From positions 141,279 to 195,895 of the forward strand of contig NW_003136836.1 in the NCBI RefSeq assembly GCF_000003605.2: DNA of 54,617 nucleotides, in the 5' to 3' direction. Under the pieces are notes generated by a model. That model was not told where the DNA came from, ran no database searches, and saw only the letters and a list, made by a program, of their open reading frames with translations. Of the stretch, positions 32,801-44,060 are shown piece by piece; position 1 is the first letter of the stretch; the number at the start of each line of letters is the position of its first letter. The DNA comes from Saccoglossus kowalevskii. Lineage: Eukaryota; Hemichordata; Enteropneusta; Harrimaniidae. The translations under genes were made by a program, and so were the position numbers.

Positions 32801-35800
32801 TTATAGATGGCCCCATGTCGCCGGGATGCTGTGTTTTGTTCCGTTCGCATGCTAGTTTTGCTAAAAACATCGACATGTTATTGACAAGTTCCGAAGATCA
32901 CGTTTTTTTTTTCAAAATTGTTAACATTATCATGCAAATTATGTAAACATCAGATGTACAACCGGAAGTATTCTGTCTCGTAATGGGTCGTTGTACATAC
33001 CAGATGAAAACCGAAGGTTCTCGCTCATTCGGCTAATAACTCAATGATACGTTTATAACGCAGGATTGAAATTGACGTTGTCCCTGGAGCAAGACGAATA
33101 CCTTGGTTTGTTCACTAGCGGTGAAGTCGGTGTGAAAGTATTGATCCATGACCCGGATGTAAAGCCATCTCCGGAAACAGACTGGTTTTATGCCCGCTCT
33201 GGAGTCTCAACGAGTAAAGAAATAAAACGGGTAAGCCGGCCTAATGCCTGGAACAATTTCTAAGGAAAAAAAAGTGTTTAGTGCAACATGTAGAACAAAA
33301 TAAAAACGCCTTAGAATAACAAAAAATAAATGTTTTTTTGAAAATTAAGGCGAAACAATCGTGCAGTAGGTATTTGCAAAGACGAGGAAAGTGACGCAAA
33401 TGCCGTATGCAAATATTACTTTATTCTCATAAAACCTATGTTCAATGAACATTCATATAACGGGTAATAATGTAACAGTCACTCGATGTTTGTAGATTCT
33501 GTATTTTTTCAAAATAAAAAGCTCATTTGTTATTTACGTTTGTTTATACATGTATTTCTTCGTCTGACAATCGACGGGACGGTCAACTTGAAGAACCGAG
33601 TAACACCTTAGTAACCGTTATTTCACGATGAAATTAATTTATTTCACCCTTTGTTTGCCAGCTATCTGAAACATATTTTAACAAAATCTCTAATAACAAA
33701 AACACGTTGGGAATACACGTAATCAAAAAATCTTGTGGCGTTTCCAGTCACCGCAAAATGGCGGTGTATTGTGACAGAGATACTTTTCGGTTCCTACCGA
33801 AAGGAACTCTGGGAGGTGATTGCACCCAATCCAAACCGACCATCTTCAAACTATCGTCATTTCACGTGATAATTGTTATATTTCCTAAAGTGTGTTTATT
33901 CTTTATTGTCAGGTTGAAATCAAACGTTTGTCGGAACCATTCGGGCGGTGTTCGGCCGAGTATTCATCAGTTAATGTAAGTATACACCAAGATAAATATA
34001 AAATACCACGTTCACACTAAAAATAGTTACTGTAAAATACTTTATTTTTGCTTGCAACTTTTTTTCGCTATTTTCGCCGAAGGAATGCTTCAGTTAGAAT
34101 AAAATCCAGCGAATATACTTTTTTTCCTGTATTTTATTTTCAACTCGTCAAAGATCAGTGAAAATAAATTCCATACAAACCGGCGCCGTTTTTTTTATAT
34201 TTTGAACATACAAAAAGAAAGAGTATTAATTTTATTTTCTATGTCATGCAAAGAAAAATGGCAAATCCTGTCTTCTAACAGAGTTGTTAAAAGGATGTGT
34301 CCACAGCCGTTCGTGTTATATATGATTAAAAACCGGAAGTGAGAGAACAGTAATAATAATCAACCTCAGATCATAGTGCAGTATACAATGATGTTTGTCT
34401 CAAGTTCGAGTTCAGTTTTCTGACATTCAGCATATTCAGCTCTGTTCGGCTGTAAAGTTGTTCGTTATTCACAATATAACAATTCACTACAAGAAAGTAG
34501 TTTTACCGACGGAAGACAGCATACCAAAATATCGACCCTGTGAATGGCTTACCATTACACCCACTTACGTCTGTCGTTAGAGGGTGCTAGGTGTGATAGA
34601 TTCTGATTTATTGGCCCACAGGAATGCCGTGAAAAATGTTTACGATACGAGATGCTTGAATACTGCGGTTGCACGGACTCCTTGATTGCTAATGAGACTG
34701 CACCATGTGATGTGACCGACATCCGTCAAGGTGAGTTTGTCCCTTGCATAAGTTTAGTCACGTGGTATATTATGATTCATTAATATGATTGCGTCGATAA
34801 TTGTGTATGGACACGAAGTGTGAATCTCAGTGGTGAACTATCCTAGATTATGAATGGCAGACGCCCATGATTTAGATTTTCTATCGTTCAGATATTTAGT
34901 TACTAATACCAAAACTGCATATTATTTATTATTATGTAGATTTATGTCTTCAGCTGCTTCGTCACATTCATCGTACAGGGGTAGTTACATGTGACTGTCC
35001 ATTGCCGTGCAGGTACGTGTGGATACATAGTCAACCTCGTCATGGGTGTACTCTGGGTGTACGCTGCTTTTTATATCACATTTTAATAAACATCCCTTGA
35101 ACAAATATCGTGCTTGCTTCCAGCTAAAATACAATCTCGACATTTTGACATTGGTTAAAAACATGAAAACGATATCAATGATGTTCCTTGTCGGTTACCG
35201 AATATGTAGTTGCGCCCTCTAGCGGTGAACCGCTTCTATGACGTAAATGGATAACAAAGCGTCGATAGCGTTTTGATCTGTACTTGTTCATCAATGAATT
35301 TTTGAGAGATTTTACTAAATTCTAGACCAAATACAGTTGTCGGTTTGAAAGGCATTGCCTTCATCACTAGTACACCATTTAGACGTCTCAGAAATTCCAT
35401 GCCGCCAGAGGGCGCGATTTGTAGGAATGTTGAATTATGATTTAAGATGGATGTATGGCGGGTTCCGCATGAGAAGCAGAATGTCCTCACTTTTTTCGAA
35501 TCCGCAGACGTCAATTCTCGAGGTCAGTCTCACTAATTGGTCCGTATTCATTGTCATGAATTTGTTGTTTGGTTTGTATGGTCGTGTATGATGTTGTTTC
35601 TGCCTCACTTACACGTAGTTGTGTGGATAGTTGAGGGATACTAATATGTACCCCCATCTCATTCGATGTTCTCACTATATTTCTTCAGTGAGACTAAATA
35701 CAAGGTGGAAATGACATCAGAGGCAACATGGCCGTCATCACCGTATGTTCCACATCTGTTAGAAGAATTGCGGTACAGTAATGTGACGTCACAGGTACTC

Positions 35801-38551
35801 AACGACGAAACAGCAATACGGTAAGTTAGATATAGATAAATCGGTCTTCTTTTAGAGATGTAGAAAAGACGCTTTTATGTATTACAAAGTTATTCCGATT
35901 TATAGTTAATTTTAATTGAACCATAGTGGTCTATCAACTTGACAACCGCATCAATTTGATTCTCAAGCAGTTCAAACAGTATGACGTCACGCACGCCACA
36001 TTAGGTCACTTACATAAAATCACACAATTAAATAAATTCGTATATCGCAACATATGTCACATCATATATTGCATCATATATCACACTATATATCAAATCA
36101 CATATCGAATTATGTATCACACCATATATCGCATCATATATCGATATATATCACATATATCGCATCATTGTCGCATCATATATCGCATTATATATCGCAT
36201 CATATATCACATATATCGCATTATATATCGCATCATTGTCGCATTATATATCGCATAATATATCGCATCATATATAGCATCATATATCACATATATCGCA
36301 TTATATGTCGCATCATATATCGCATTATAAATCGCATCATATATCACACATATCGCATCATATATCGCATTATATATCGCATCATTGTCGCATTATATAT
36401 CGCATCATATATCGCATAATTTATCACATATATCGCATTATATGTCGCATCATTGTCGCATCATATATCGCATTATAAATCGCATCATATATCATATATA
36501 TATATCGCATCATATATCATCATATACCGCATCATATATCGCATTATACATCGCATCATATGTCACATCATATATCGCATCATAAATCGCATCATATTCA
36601 TATATCATATTATAAACCAGACTTCATATCCCATGCACCATACATGTGACCAACAATGTGTTTAATGCTTTTATATATTAACTGGCTTCAGGCGAAACTT
36701 GTTGCTACTGGAAACCTACTATGGGTCAATGGACATATATATGACATATGTCGCATCATATATCACACCATATATCAAATCACATATCGCATTATATATC
36801 ACACCATATATCGCATCATATATCGATATATATCACATATATCGCATCATTGTCGCATCATATATCGCATTATATATCGCATCATATATCACATATATCG
36901 CATTATATATCGCATCATATATCGCATCATATATCACATATATCGCATTATATGTCGTATCATTGTCGCATCATATATCGCATTATAAATCGCATCATAT
37001 ATCACATATATCGCATCACATATCGCAATATATATCGCATCATATATCGCATCATATATCACATATATAGCATTATATGTCGCATCATATATCGCATTGT
37101 ATATCATATATATCGCATCATATATCACCATATATCGCATCATATATCGCATTATACATCGCATCATATGTCGCATTATATATCGCATCATAAATCGCAT
37201 CATATTCATATATCATATTATAAACCAGACTTCATATCCCATGCACCATACATGTGACCAACAATGTCTTCAATGCTTTTATATATTAACTGTTTTCAGG
37301 CGAAACTTGTTGCTACTGGAAACCTACTATGGGTCAATGGATTCTGAGAACGTTGCGAGTTTTCCTGAATACACGGTAAGGCAGTTCGTAATTCACTGTA
37401 ATTGCAACTTTGATTAGTTGTTGTGAGCTCACATACTGAAATTAATATAGGTTCGAAGATTACTTGATTCGTCGACGGACTTAAGGTAGCGAGAAGGGAA
37501 ATTTTCACTTTTTTCTTGATTTTTCAAAAATTGATAAAACGGTTATATTAGACCTTGATACATCATCCCAGGTTTACAAAAGATCGAAATTGCGAAATAA
37601 CGTTGCTTAAATTAGTGTTTCAAAACGCTAGCGGAAAAGACTACAACTACCGTTTCGTGGATATTTGCATATGTTTATCTTTGGAAGGGTTTAAATGATA
37701 ACATCTGATCCGTATACTCTTTTGTTATGCGGTCTTGTCCGACCGGAAACCGACCGCATTTTAATCGCGTTTTTTTTTATTCGCTCGCTCGCTCATTGAA
37801 ACACCGACCGCTCGCCCAAACACTGATCACTGGCACATGAGTGGTCGAATGGTGGTTTTGATAGTAAAGTGCGAACATACAACTAGTATTAACTATTATT
37901 AAATTCTGAACGACACTTCAAATCTAATAGTTGTGTGACACTTGTATCGTGAAAGCACTTGAACTGAAACCTCTTGTGACGTGTTTTGGGTGCTTGTTCT
38001 AGATGTAATATTTTTTATTATTTTAATGAGACAGTTACGTGAAAAAGGCATAGGTAACTCATTTTGACAGAGCAGAGAAACGAGGAAATGTTAATGATTA
38101 ATTCCAAAAATAGCGATACCAAATCCACGTCGGCCGGTCTGGTGAAATTTGACATTCAATTTTCAAAAATAAGTCACGATAATTGAATGAGTCCAGTATA
38201 CATACCGTAAAATTCCAATTGTTCATTTTCATCAATGTTGTTATTAAATTTCGTTTGTGTGCGTGAACGTCACCAACACAAGCAGTTTTGTTAAAACAAA
38301 CATGAAAGTACCGAACATCAATCCAGAATACTTTCTTAGAGCGCAGTAATGACAATTTATCTGTTTATTTATTTCAGATGCAGAAGCTCATGAAAGATAT
38401 CGGCGTTTCCATAGCAATATACTTGTCACTGTTCATGATTATTGCGTTATTGGTTTACGTTTGTTGTGGTCCAAAATGTGATACCCAGAAAAAGAAGGAT
38501 GTTGAAATAACCTCCAAAAAGAACTCCATCGATGCAACGACAAATTTTTAA
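26897..38551 (+). CDS. DEG/ENaC-family cation channel with three LDL-receptor class A repeats
   Basis: A two-pass membrane channel subunit; family members conduct mainly sodium. Exons: 26897-27197, 28912-29031, 30341-30496, 31112-31246, 31672-31957, 32664-32752, 33064-33230, 33913-33975, 34622-34730, 34940-35012, 35689-35820, 37300-37375, 38378-38551. All junctions are GT-AG and in phase, giving 626 residues. TM1 is about 17-39, followed by the family motif FPSVTVCN. Three six-cysteine LDLa modules (about 101-238) precede the DEG/ENaC ectodomain, which shows LGHQFEDMLIKCQYNG, NCFTFNS, CLRYEMLEYCGC and CDCPLPC, then TM2 (about 578-597). The frame stays open upstream of the ATG back to an acceptor-like tttttcag ending at 26868. 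An earlier exon is therefore possible and the usual pre-TM1 His-Gly motif was not found. TM2 lacks the usual G-x-S filter. The ligand is unknown. Confidence 0.93.
27147..28320. repeat. 82-bp minisatellite spanning the exon 1/intron 1 boundary of the channel gene
   Basis: There are fourteen tandem units, aligned by GGGTGAG-type sequence at 27196, 27278, 27360, 27442, 27524, 27606, 27688, 27768, 27850, 27932, 28014, 28096, 28178 and 28260, so the period is 82 except for one 80-bp unit. Each unit contains CAGTCTGGGCTCTATTTCGC, CTTGATGCCATATATGG and then a donor-like GTGAGTACG. GTGAGT is intact in 12 of 14. The first unit overlaps the last 17 codons of exon 1 and its donor at 27198. Confidence 0.95.
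28912..31246 (+). other. Three LDLa modules, each on its own phase 1-1 exon
   Basis: Exons 28912-29031 (120 nt), 30341-30496 (156 nt) and 31112-31246 (135 nt) each begin with the last two bases and end with the first base of a codon. Each encodes one LDL-receptor class A repeat with six cysteines and an acidic calcium-binding end: EECRNGEDEINC, NCGDGSDERNC and HCRTNGEDENNC. Symmetric phase 1-1 exons are the classic unit of extracellular exon shuffling. They can be skipped or duplicated without breaking the frame. Confidence 0.9.
29989..30107. mobile_element. MITE of the ACTGTAAA family, copy F
   Basis: Starts ACTGTATAATACTTTATTTT then ATCTGGAATTATTTTTCG, and ends AATAAATTAAAGTA. It is internally shortened. 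It lies in the intron before the second LDLa exon of the channel gene. Confidence 0.65.
34029..34180. mobile_element. MITE of the ACTGTAAA family, copy G
   Basis: Starts ACTGTAAAATACTTTATTTT then TGCTTGCAAC; the right half has GTGAAAATAAATTCCATAC and then breaks off without the terminal TTTACAGT. It sits in a channel-gene intron. Confidence 0.7.
35212..35415. promoter_or_regulatory. Pair of CTCF-like motifs in opposite orientation
   Basis: On the minus strand, CCGCTAGAGGGCGC at 35225-35212, and on the plus strand, CCGCCAGAGGGCGC at 35402-35415, each match 13 of 14 positions of the bilaterian CTCF core consensus. They lie about 180 bp apart in a channel-gene intron and point away from each other. 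Motif match only; occupancy is not shown. Confidence 0.35.
36040..36610. repeat. 12-bp microsatellite, first block
   Basis: Units of the form ATCGCATCATAT or ATCGCATTATAT, interspersed with ATCACATATATCGC and CATTGTCGCATC, fill about 570 bases of the intron before exon 37300-37375. Because 12 is divisible by three, several frames stay open (HHISHYIS and IASYIALY repeats). These are not genes. Confidence 0.95.
36614..36733 (+). pseudogene. Partial duplicate of the intron end and first 42 bases of the channel exon 37300-37375
   Basis: Bases 36614-36733 repeat 37222-37341 at an exact 608-bp offset, with few changes (for example GTGTTTAATG versus GTCTTCAATG). The acceptor tract is altered from actgttttcag to actggcttcag. 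The exon copy (36692-36733) encodes RNLLLLETYYGSMD and is then replaced by microsatellite sequence, so its donor is lost. The frame continues open through the repeat to about 37070. Confidence 0.9.
36745..37215. repeat. 12-bp microsatellite, second block
   Basis: Same ATCGCATYATAT unit as the first block and the same ending (AAATCGCATCATATTCATAT). It separates the partial exon copy from the true exon at 37300. Together with the unit before it, it makes up a 608-bp segmental duplication. Confidence 0.95.
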
Positions 38552-41500
38552 ATTCTCAATGTGAAGAATGATGACGTCACAACTGTTTGTCTTACTGCTC
38601 GTTGTCGTACCCCAACAAGCACCTTAGACTTTTAGTTACCTGACCGAGGTTTCAAAAATTCCCGTTAACGTACAAGAATTGATAACGTTATGAAAGTTAT
38701 ATCGCGAATTTGACGAGTTTTAGGGGGGGTTGCATCTCCGGTAGGCTCGAGTTTCTGTCTCTGTCTTTTTCTCGCGCCTTCTGTAATTTTTAGTTGTTCA
38801 TGATTGTTATACTGCCCTCAGCGGTATTTTTTCATTACGCTGCTCACGGTTCGGCTCAAAATCACAGTAGTGTAAACAGCAATATATTGGAACCGAGTTT
38901 ACCCCATCCCAATGACTCGACCAAAAAACGTTGATCGGCCAGTAGGAGAAGTGGGTGTGTGAACAATAGTAGAGCCCATTGAAATCATAATTACAATGCA
39001 ATTGTTGACAAATATTATTTTGTAAACGTATTCGAAATGAATATCAATGCAGGTATATAATACAGTCTTAGACAGGCCAACTTTAGAACTTGTATATTTG
39101 TGAATTGTGGTCAATTTCATTTTTGTAAACCAGTAAACCAGAGTTTCTTTGGTCAAAGCTGTTTCAAACTCTAGTTCGCTCATGATGAGCGTGACAGTGG
39201 AGAGACTCACGACTTGAACCATGTTTCTGCAGTAAAGTTGTACAGTGGTCTCTGTACTAACTGAGACAGTGATATAAGCAGATATTGGTCACGTGTGAGG
39301 CCATGCAAAAAGTGTCCAATGATTCTACTACTTGTATGTATCTGGTTTGCTGTGTACATCCGGGTCACTTTTTTCTTGTCTGATCATCGGCACACAATAA
39401 TATAGCATGCTTCAACCAAGTTGGCGTTTGTAGAAAACCTCCAAAAACTTGGGAAATCGATTATAACAACTATTAATATTCTAAATGAGAGGTAAACATG
39501 AATATTGGAAATATACCGAAATAAATTGTATTGTTTTTGGTAAAAGCAAGCACCACACTTTAGAGCAGTGATCACGAGGCATATAACTGTGAATATATGT
39601 ACTATAGAAAATAACTACCAGATTTAACCTCATTTACTTATCCGATCCTGGAGTGTGAGTATTGTGAAAACTCTTGCCTTTTTTCAAACATTTGTAACTT
39701 TGTACTCATAACTCTAAAATAATATCTAGTGTACACCACAAAAACAACGTCTACTAGTCTGAACCAGGGACCAATTTGGATACTAACTTTTGCCATAAAC
39801 TCATGGATCAAGTTTGTGTTCACATTAATTGTATTTTTATTCGGGGTACGATTCAAACGAAAAGCACAGTAGCGAACCAAATAAACGTGACATATGATTA
39901 TGCTAATATTATGCATTTAGCTTGAAATTAATTTGGGCCAGAGAAGGGTTTAATTTAGTTTATGGAATTATCAAAACAGCAAACAATTTAATTATTATAT
40001 ATTTTGATGACTGAAATAAGCTGATGAAACAACTGTGTTATATAGTACACTCTTGTTTACAATGCGGTTGTCAAATATGTATAACGAAATCGATATTATT
40101 TTATATTGGTCGTAGTGTTTTATTATATTCTATCATTTTTTATATAAAATTTGTTATTTACCGTTATCGTAATGGATTTCTGCTATATATAATTACGTTC
40201 TCGTGTAATTTTTGTATTCATTTTTTTTATTGTATCGTTCCCCTAATTTCATTTGTGTTTAGTAAAAAAATTACTTGTATTGTTAAACTGGAGTTAACAA
40301 CACGGATGTCTTCCGCATTATTTTTGTACAACGGGGAGTACATATTTGATACTAATACTGTAAAATACTTTATTTTAGCTGGAATTAATTTTCGCTGAAA
40401 AGACTTTTTGGGTGTATGGATGTTTATTTTCACTATTTTTGGCGAGTTAAATATATCTGTTCCTCTTGAAAAGAACATGACTTGTATGCATTGTTTCTAC
40501 ACGTGTTTCGCACGTGACTTGTTCATGTATATCCACCTGAACCATCGACTGCATAGAAGAACAAACAAACAAACAAACAAACAAACTGTGAACAAATGGA
40601 ACTAGTTTTGCTGCGATGAACTAGGTTACAATGAATACACGTAAAGAAACAACGCGGATAGCTTTACGTGATATTGCCCTTCTGTTTCTAGTTCTATTTC
40701 TGGTTCATAATTTATGATTTTGGTAAGAACAATAGAAAACGAATTTTCGTTACAGCAGTATTCTGTTGTGACATCCTATGCAAATTTATGTAAACGCATT
40801 TATGCAGTGTGAGGATCATTTTCAAAGTCTAAACTATCAAGACGTTTAATAAGTTAGTTTAATACTAACCGTGTAACTAAAAATGCGTTTTTAGTTCCGC
40901 ATTATACTGCTCTTTAAGGTCATTAACACAATAAACAAAGTACATCTTGCTTTACTTAGGGAATGACCATTTATTATTCCTCAGGGGGGTCGGGCAATTC
41001 TCGGTGCTTTTTAAAAAAATATTATTCATTTTGTAAAAGAGGGTGCCCCTTTAGAAAAAAATTAAAAATTTGTAACCCCCCTTTCTCTATATATATTTAT
41101 TTCCAAAAAAGGCGTATAGTAAAAATATTGTGTCTCAATCTTTAAGAAAAAATATTCGCCTCCCTTCAGCCTTGATAAAAAGTCACTGCCCCCTTGTGCC
41201 GTTGGAAAATATGCTGACTCCCCTGTTTTGTTCCCCCAGACATAATAAATGGTCGTCCCTTATGACTTATGAATATGTCAAATAACTTAGATTAGATATA
41301 GTAGTCTTATTTTATATACACCCGCTTCTTATAATTACTCTGACATGTTATTTAGACTCTAAGCTTTGTTTGTAATTTTTATTCTTTTTTATTGCAATAA
41401 CAAAACAGAATTAAAATAATTATTTTTACTACAGTTATCCATTTAAGCATTGTATTTGTTTTACGCCACATTCGGAATATATTAGTATGCGTAATAAAAT

Positions 41501-42529
41501 ATACATTTTTTTTAATGGAAACGTTTCGAATTTTTGAATACTAGTAATATTTTTCAGTAGTATCACACGAATTACACTGTATCGGAAACATTTGGATTAC
41601 AAAACATACGATAGAAAGCCGCTGATTTAAAAAAAAAAAAAACAATCGTGAAAATTACACCTCACCTGGGTAATTTGTGTATTGTGAGTTATAAGTCACA
41701 CTCTTTGCTATGGACCTGCTTCACATTTGCGACCTGTACACATTTTACTGTTTATTGATAATTTGAAATAAACTGCTTGTGAATACAACAGGTGATGTGT
41801 ACTTTGTATATGCAGTGAGACGAAACATTAAGTACATGTAATATCACGGTTCAGTCCGAACCATATAATTCTGAATTTTCTATTACTAAAATGGTATCTA
41901 GAAATTTGAGAACAGGGAGACAAAAGTTTTAAATCGCCAAACGTAATGATACTTGAATTTGGCAGTGAACATTGCATCCACATCGACTCCAATAATTCTC
42001 ACTGCCACTGTGATTGATGCACAGACTCACCGTCGAAAACAGTTCTACAACTTTGGCATTTCTTTTTTTTTTCGCATCGCATTCGATCATATTTTAAACC
42101 TATGTATATTTGTGGTCATTCAGTGTCAGTTGTTCAATATTACCTTTTAGGATGAAATCCCATTTCATTTTCCCGTTTTGAGTTAGTATGTAAATGAATA
42201 CATGTCACATGCCTGCATGATCTTGATAGTTGATTATCATACTAGTTTAATAACGCCTGGATGTGTGTTTGTTCTGGTGTAAATATGTCACTACAATTGG
42301 ATCATACTACTCTGTGGAAATAAATATTTATTTTTAAATATCTATTTTTCACACCGCGAACACGTCAATGACCCCTAAAGGTCACACATCCTGGTACTTT
42401 TTGGGAGTAAGTTGTTTTTCTACAAAGCAAAATTTACAGTTGAACCAGCGCTGATTTTAAAATGTATCAACGACGTAAATACTGTGAGTACGCTCAAGTT
42501 ATGAGTAGTGTGCTTCGGAGCAGCCATAC
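38552..42529. other. Spacer after the channel gene, no gene seen
   Basis: It holds the presumed 3' UTR of the channel gene, MITE copy H and a short (AAAC)n run near 40560. The first AATAAA I note on the plus strand is near 39519, so the transcript end is uncertain. ORFs such as 40024-40398 are T-rich and overlap a MITE; none is convincing. Confidence 0.5.
40357..40450. mobile_element. MITE of the ACTGTAAA family, copy H (truncated)
   Basis: Starts ACTGTAAAATACTTTATTTT then AGCTGGAATTAATTTTCGC and GACTTTTTGGGTGT. The right end is missing. The left 45 bases are close to the apparent family consensus. Confidence 0.7.
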
Positions 42530-42925
42530 AGAATACCTCAAAGTATGCACGAAGACAGTACAGCGGGAGTATCGACCGTCGCGCAGCGGAGATCGATGCG
42601 ACGGCGTACTGTCTGAGTGCATACTTTGAGGTATCCTTGTAATAACCTTATTATTATACAATCTTTTCCTTCCAAGGATACATCATGGGAATGCCGAAAT
42701 TCAAAAAGTTTAGAACAGAATCAGCGAACTTCTTTGTGTGGATTCCGGTCAAACACTGGTGGCAGTCATGTTTTTTTTTTTATTACAGGACGCTTACGTG
42801 CGTAATCATTCTATATTTGGAATTTGCATTTCCATATGTGGTAGGATGAAAATACCCCGTAAAATACCCCGAAATTACGGCACGCTGTAACTTATGGCGT
42901 TACGGTGACAGATGTACAATAATAA
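42530..42925 (-). mobile_element. Dispersed non-coding element, copy 2, with a long hairpin
   Basis: Homologous in inverse orientation to 12455-12775. One end forms a long interrupted palindrome. The left arm 42531-42561 (GAATACCTCAAAGTATGCAC...) pairs with the right arm 42606-42636 (...GTGCATACTTTGAGGTATCC) at about 28 of 31 positions. An inner stem CCGTCGC (42576-42582) pairs with GCGACGG (42598-42604). No ORF. Confidence 0.75.
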
Positions 42926-43008
42926 AAGGTATTGGAATACTCGTTGAATAATGGAACGTGATAATAGTTTATATTTTGTGTAATTACATTCAATCACGGT
43001 GTTTAATA

Positions 43009-43113
43009 ACGTAGCATACTGAAATCGTGACGTAGCAAACTGAAATCGTGACGTAGCATAATGAAATCGTGACGTAGCATACAGAAATCGTGACGTAGCA
43101 TACTGAAATCGTC
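43009..43113. repeat. 21-bp tandem repeat, five units
   Basis: Five units of ACGTAGCATACTGAAATCGTG-type sequence with one or two substitutions each. The junctions create GTGACGTAGC, which resembles a CRE/ATF half-site. Since 21 is divisible by three, a minus-strand frame stays open (SMLRHDF repeats); it is not taken as a gene. Confidence 0.95.
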
Positions 43114-43814
43114 ATCTCTACGGCAATATACGCCTCGATCGATGGTTACAATAAATCTCGTCAATGAAATGTATAAAACTAAGTGAGTAAAATTGAAGAA
43201 CATAGAAAGAGTTAGTAGTCGTAGTCATTGGTAACTATACGAAGAGTCCGAAGTGTAAATATGGATAGCGTTACAGTATCGTGCCAGTGTGTCACACAGA
43301 AAGTTGTATGCGAGCAGCTCTTCATACCCAAGTAAAGTCACCATGATAACGATTTCATCTTCTAGTTAAGTGCGTGTTGACCAATATATCGATACTCCAT
43401 CATTCACTCAGAAACCTGAAATACAATTCATAAAAATATGTAAAAATGTTGTTTGGGTTTTCCGCACCTCTGCATGACGCCACATTTCTTGTATTGCCAT
43501 TTTCTCCATTTTTTACATCACACAGCTAAATGAATGTGGAATTATTTTGTTTCTCGTCTTTGTCAAATGTTTGTCAAATGCTTCACCTCATTCTCCACTC
43601 CGGGTCCGGAGTTACTTCATTTCGAGCTGTGTACGGGGTGCCACAAAACCTCGAAAATGTGACTATGTTTATGTACGGGTGTCTATCCCGGGGGTCAAAC
43701 ATTGAACTTTGCATGTTCTTTTAACCTTGAAATTCGTAACACATAGCCGAGGTTTAACCGCTTTCAAAAGTACGTGATACGAACCACTAGACTACTAAGT
43801 ATATATTGATCAAT

Positions 43815-44010
43815 ACTGTAAAATACTTGATTTTACCTGGGATAATTTTTCGCTAAAAAAACTTTTTGGGTGTGTATAAAGTTTATTTTATATTTTATAA
43901 AGTTTACTGATTTTTCATGAGTTGGATGTATAGAAATAAATGTATATTCAAAGGATTATATTTTAACTGAATTATCCTTGCAGTGAAAATAGTAAAAAAT
44001 TAAAGTATTT
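43815..44010. mobile_element. MITE of the ACTGTAAA family, copy I
   Basis: Starts ACTGTAAAATACTTGATTTT then ACCTGGGATAATTTTTCGC, and ends GTGAAAATAGTAAAAAATT then AAAGTATTTTG. Like copy H it carries ACTTTTTGGGTGT after the left end. Confidence 0.7.
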
Positions 44011-44046
44011 TGGAGTACGTGTTAGTAGTACATCATTTTATTAGTC

Positions 44047-44060
44047 GCGCCCTCTAGTGG
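44047..44060 (-). promoter_or_regulatory. CTCF-like motif
   Basis: The minus strand reads CCACTAGAGGGCGC, matching all 14 positions of the CTCF core consensus as I know it (CCASYAGRGGGCRS). It is intergenic, between the channel gene and the PLAC8-like gene, just after MITE copy I. Motif match only. Confidence 0.4.

Noticed and set aside
32569-32850. Minus-strand ORF of 93 codons
   Set aside because: It is antisense to channel exon 32664-32752, which joins its neighbours in phase and encodes the conserved NCFTFNS segment.
36054-37257. Long ORFs of SHHISHYIS or IASYIALY repeats on both strands
   Set aside because: Stop-free frames of a 12-bp microsatellite within an intron. Real exons of the channel gene flank them in phase without these frames.
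40024-40398. 124-codon plus-strand ORF rich in Ile, Phe, Cys and Tyr
   Set aside because: Composition reflects T-rich DNA, and the frame runs into MITE copy H. The hydrophobic look is not evidence of a membrane protein.
43003-43203. Minus-strand ORF with repeated MLRHDF
   Set aside because: Product of the 21-bp tandem repeat, which is divisible by three.
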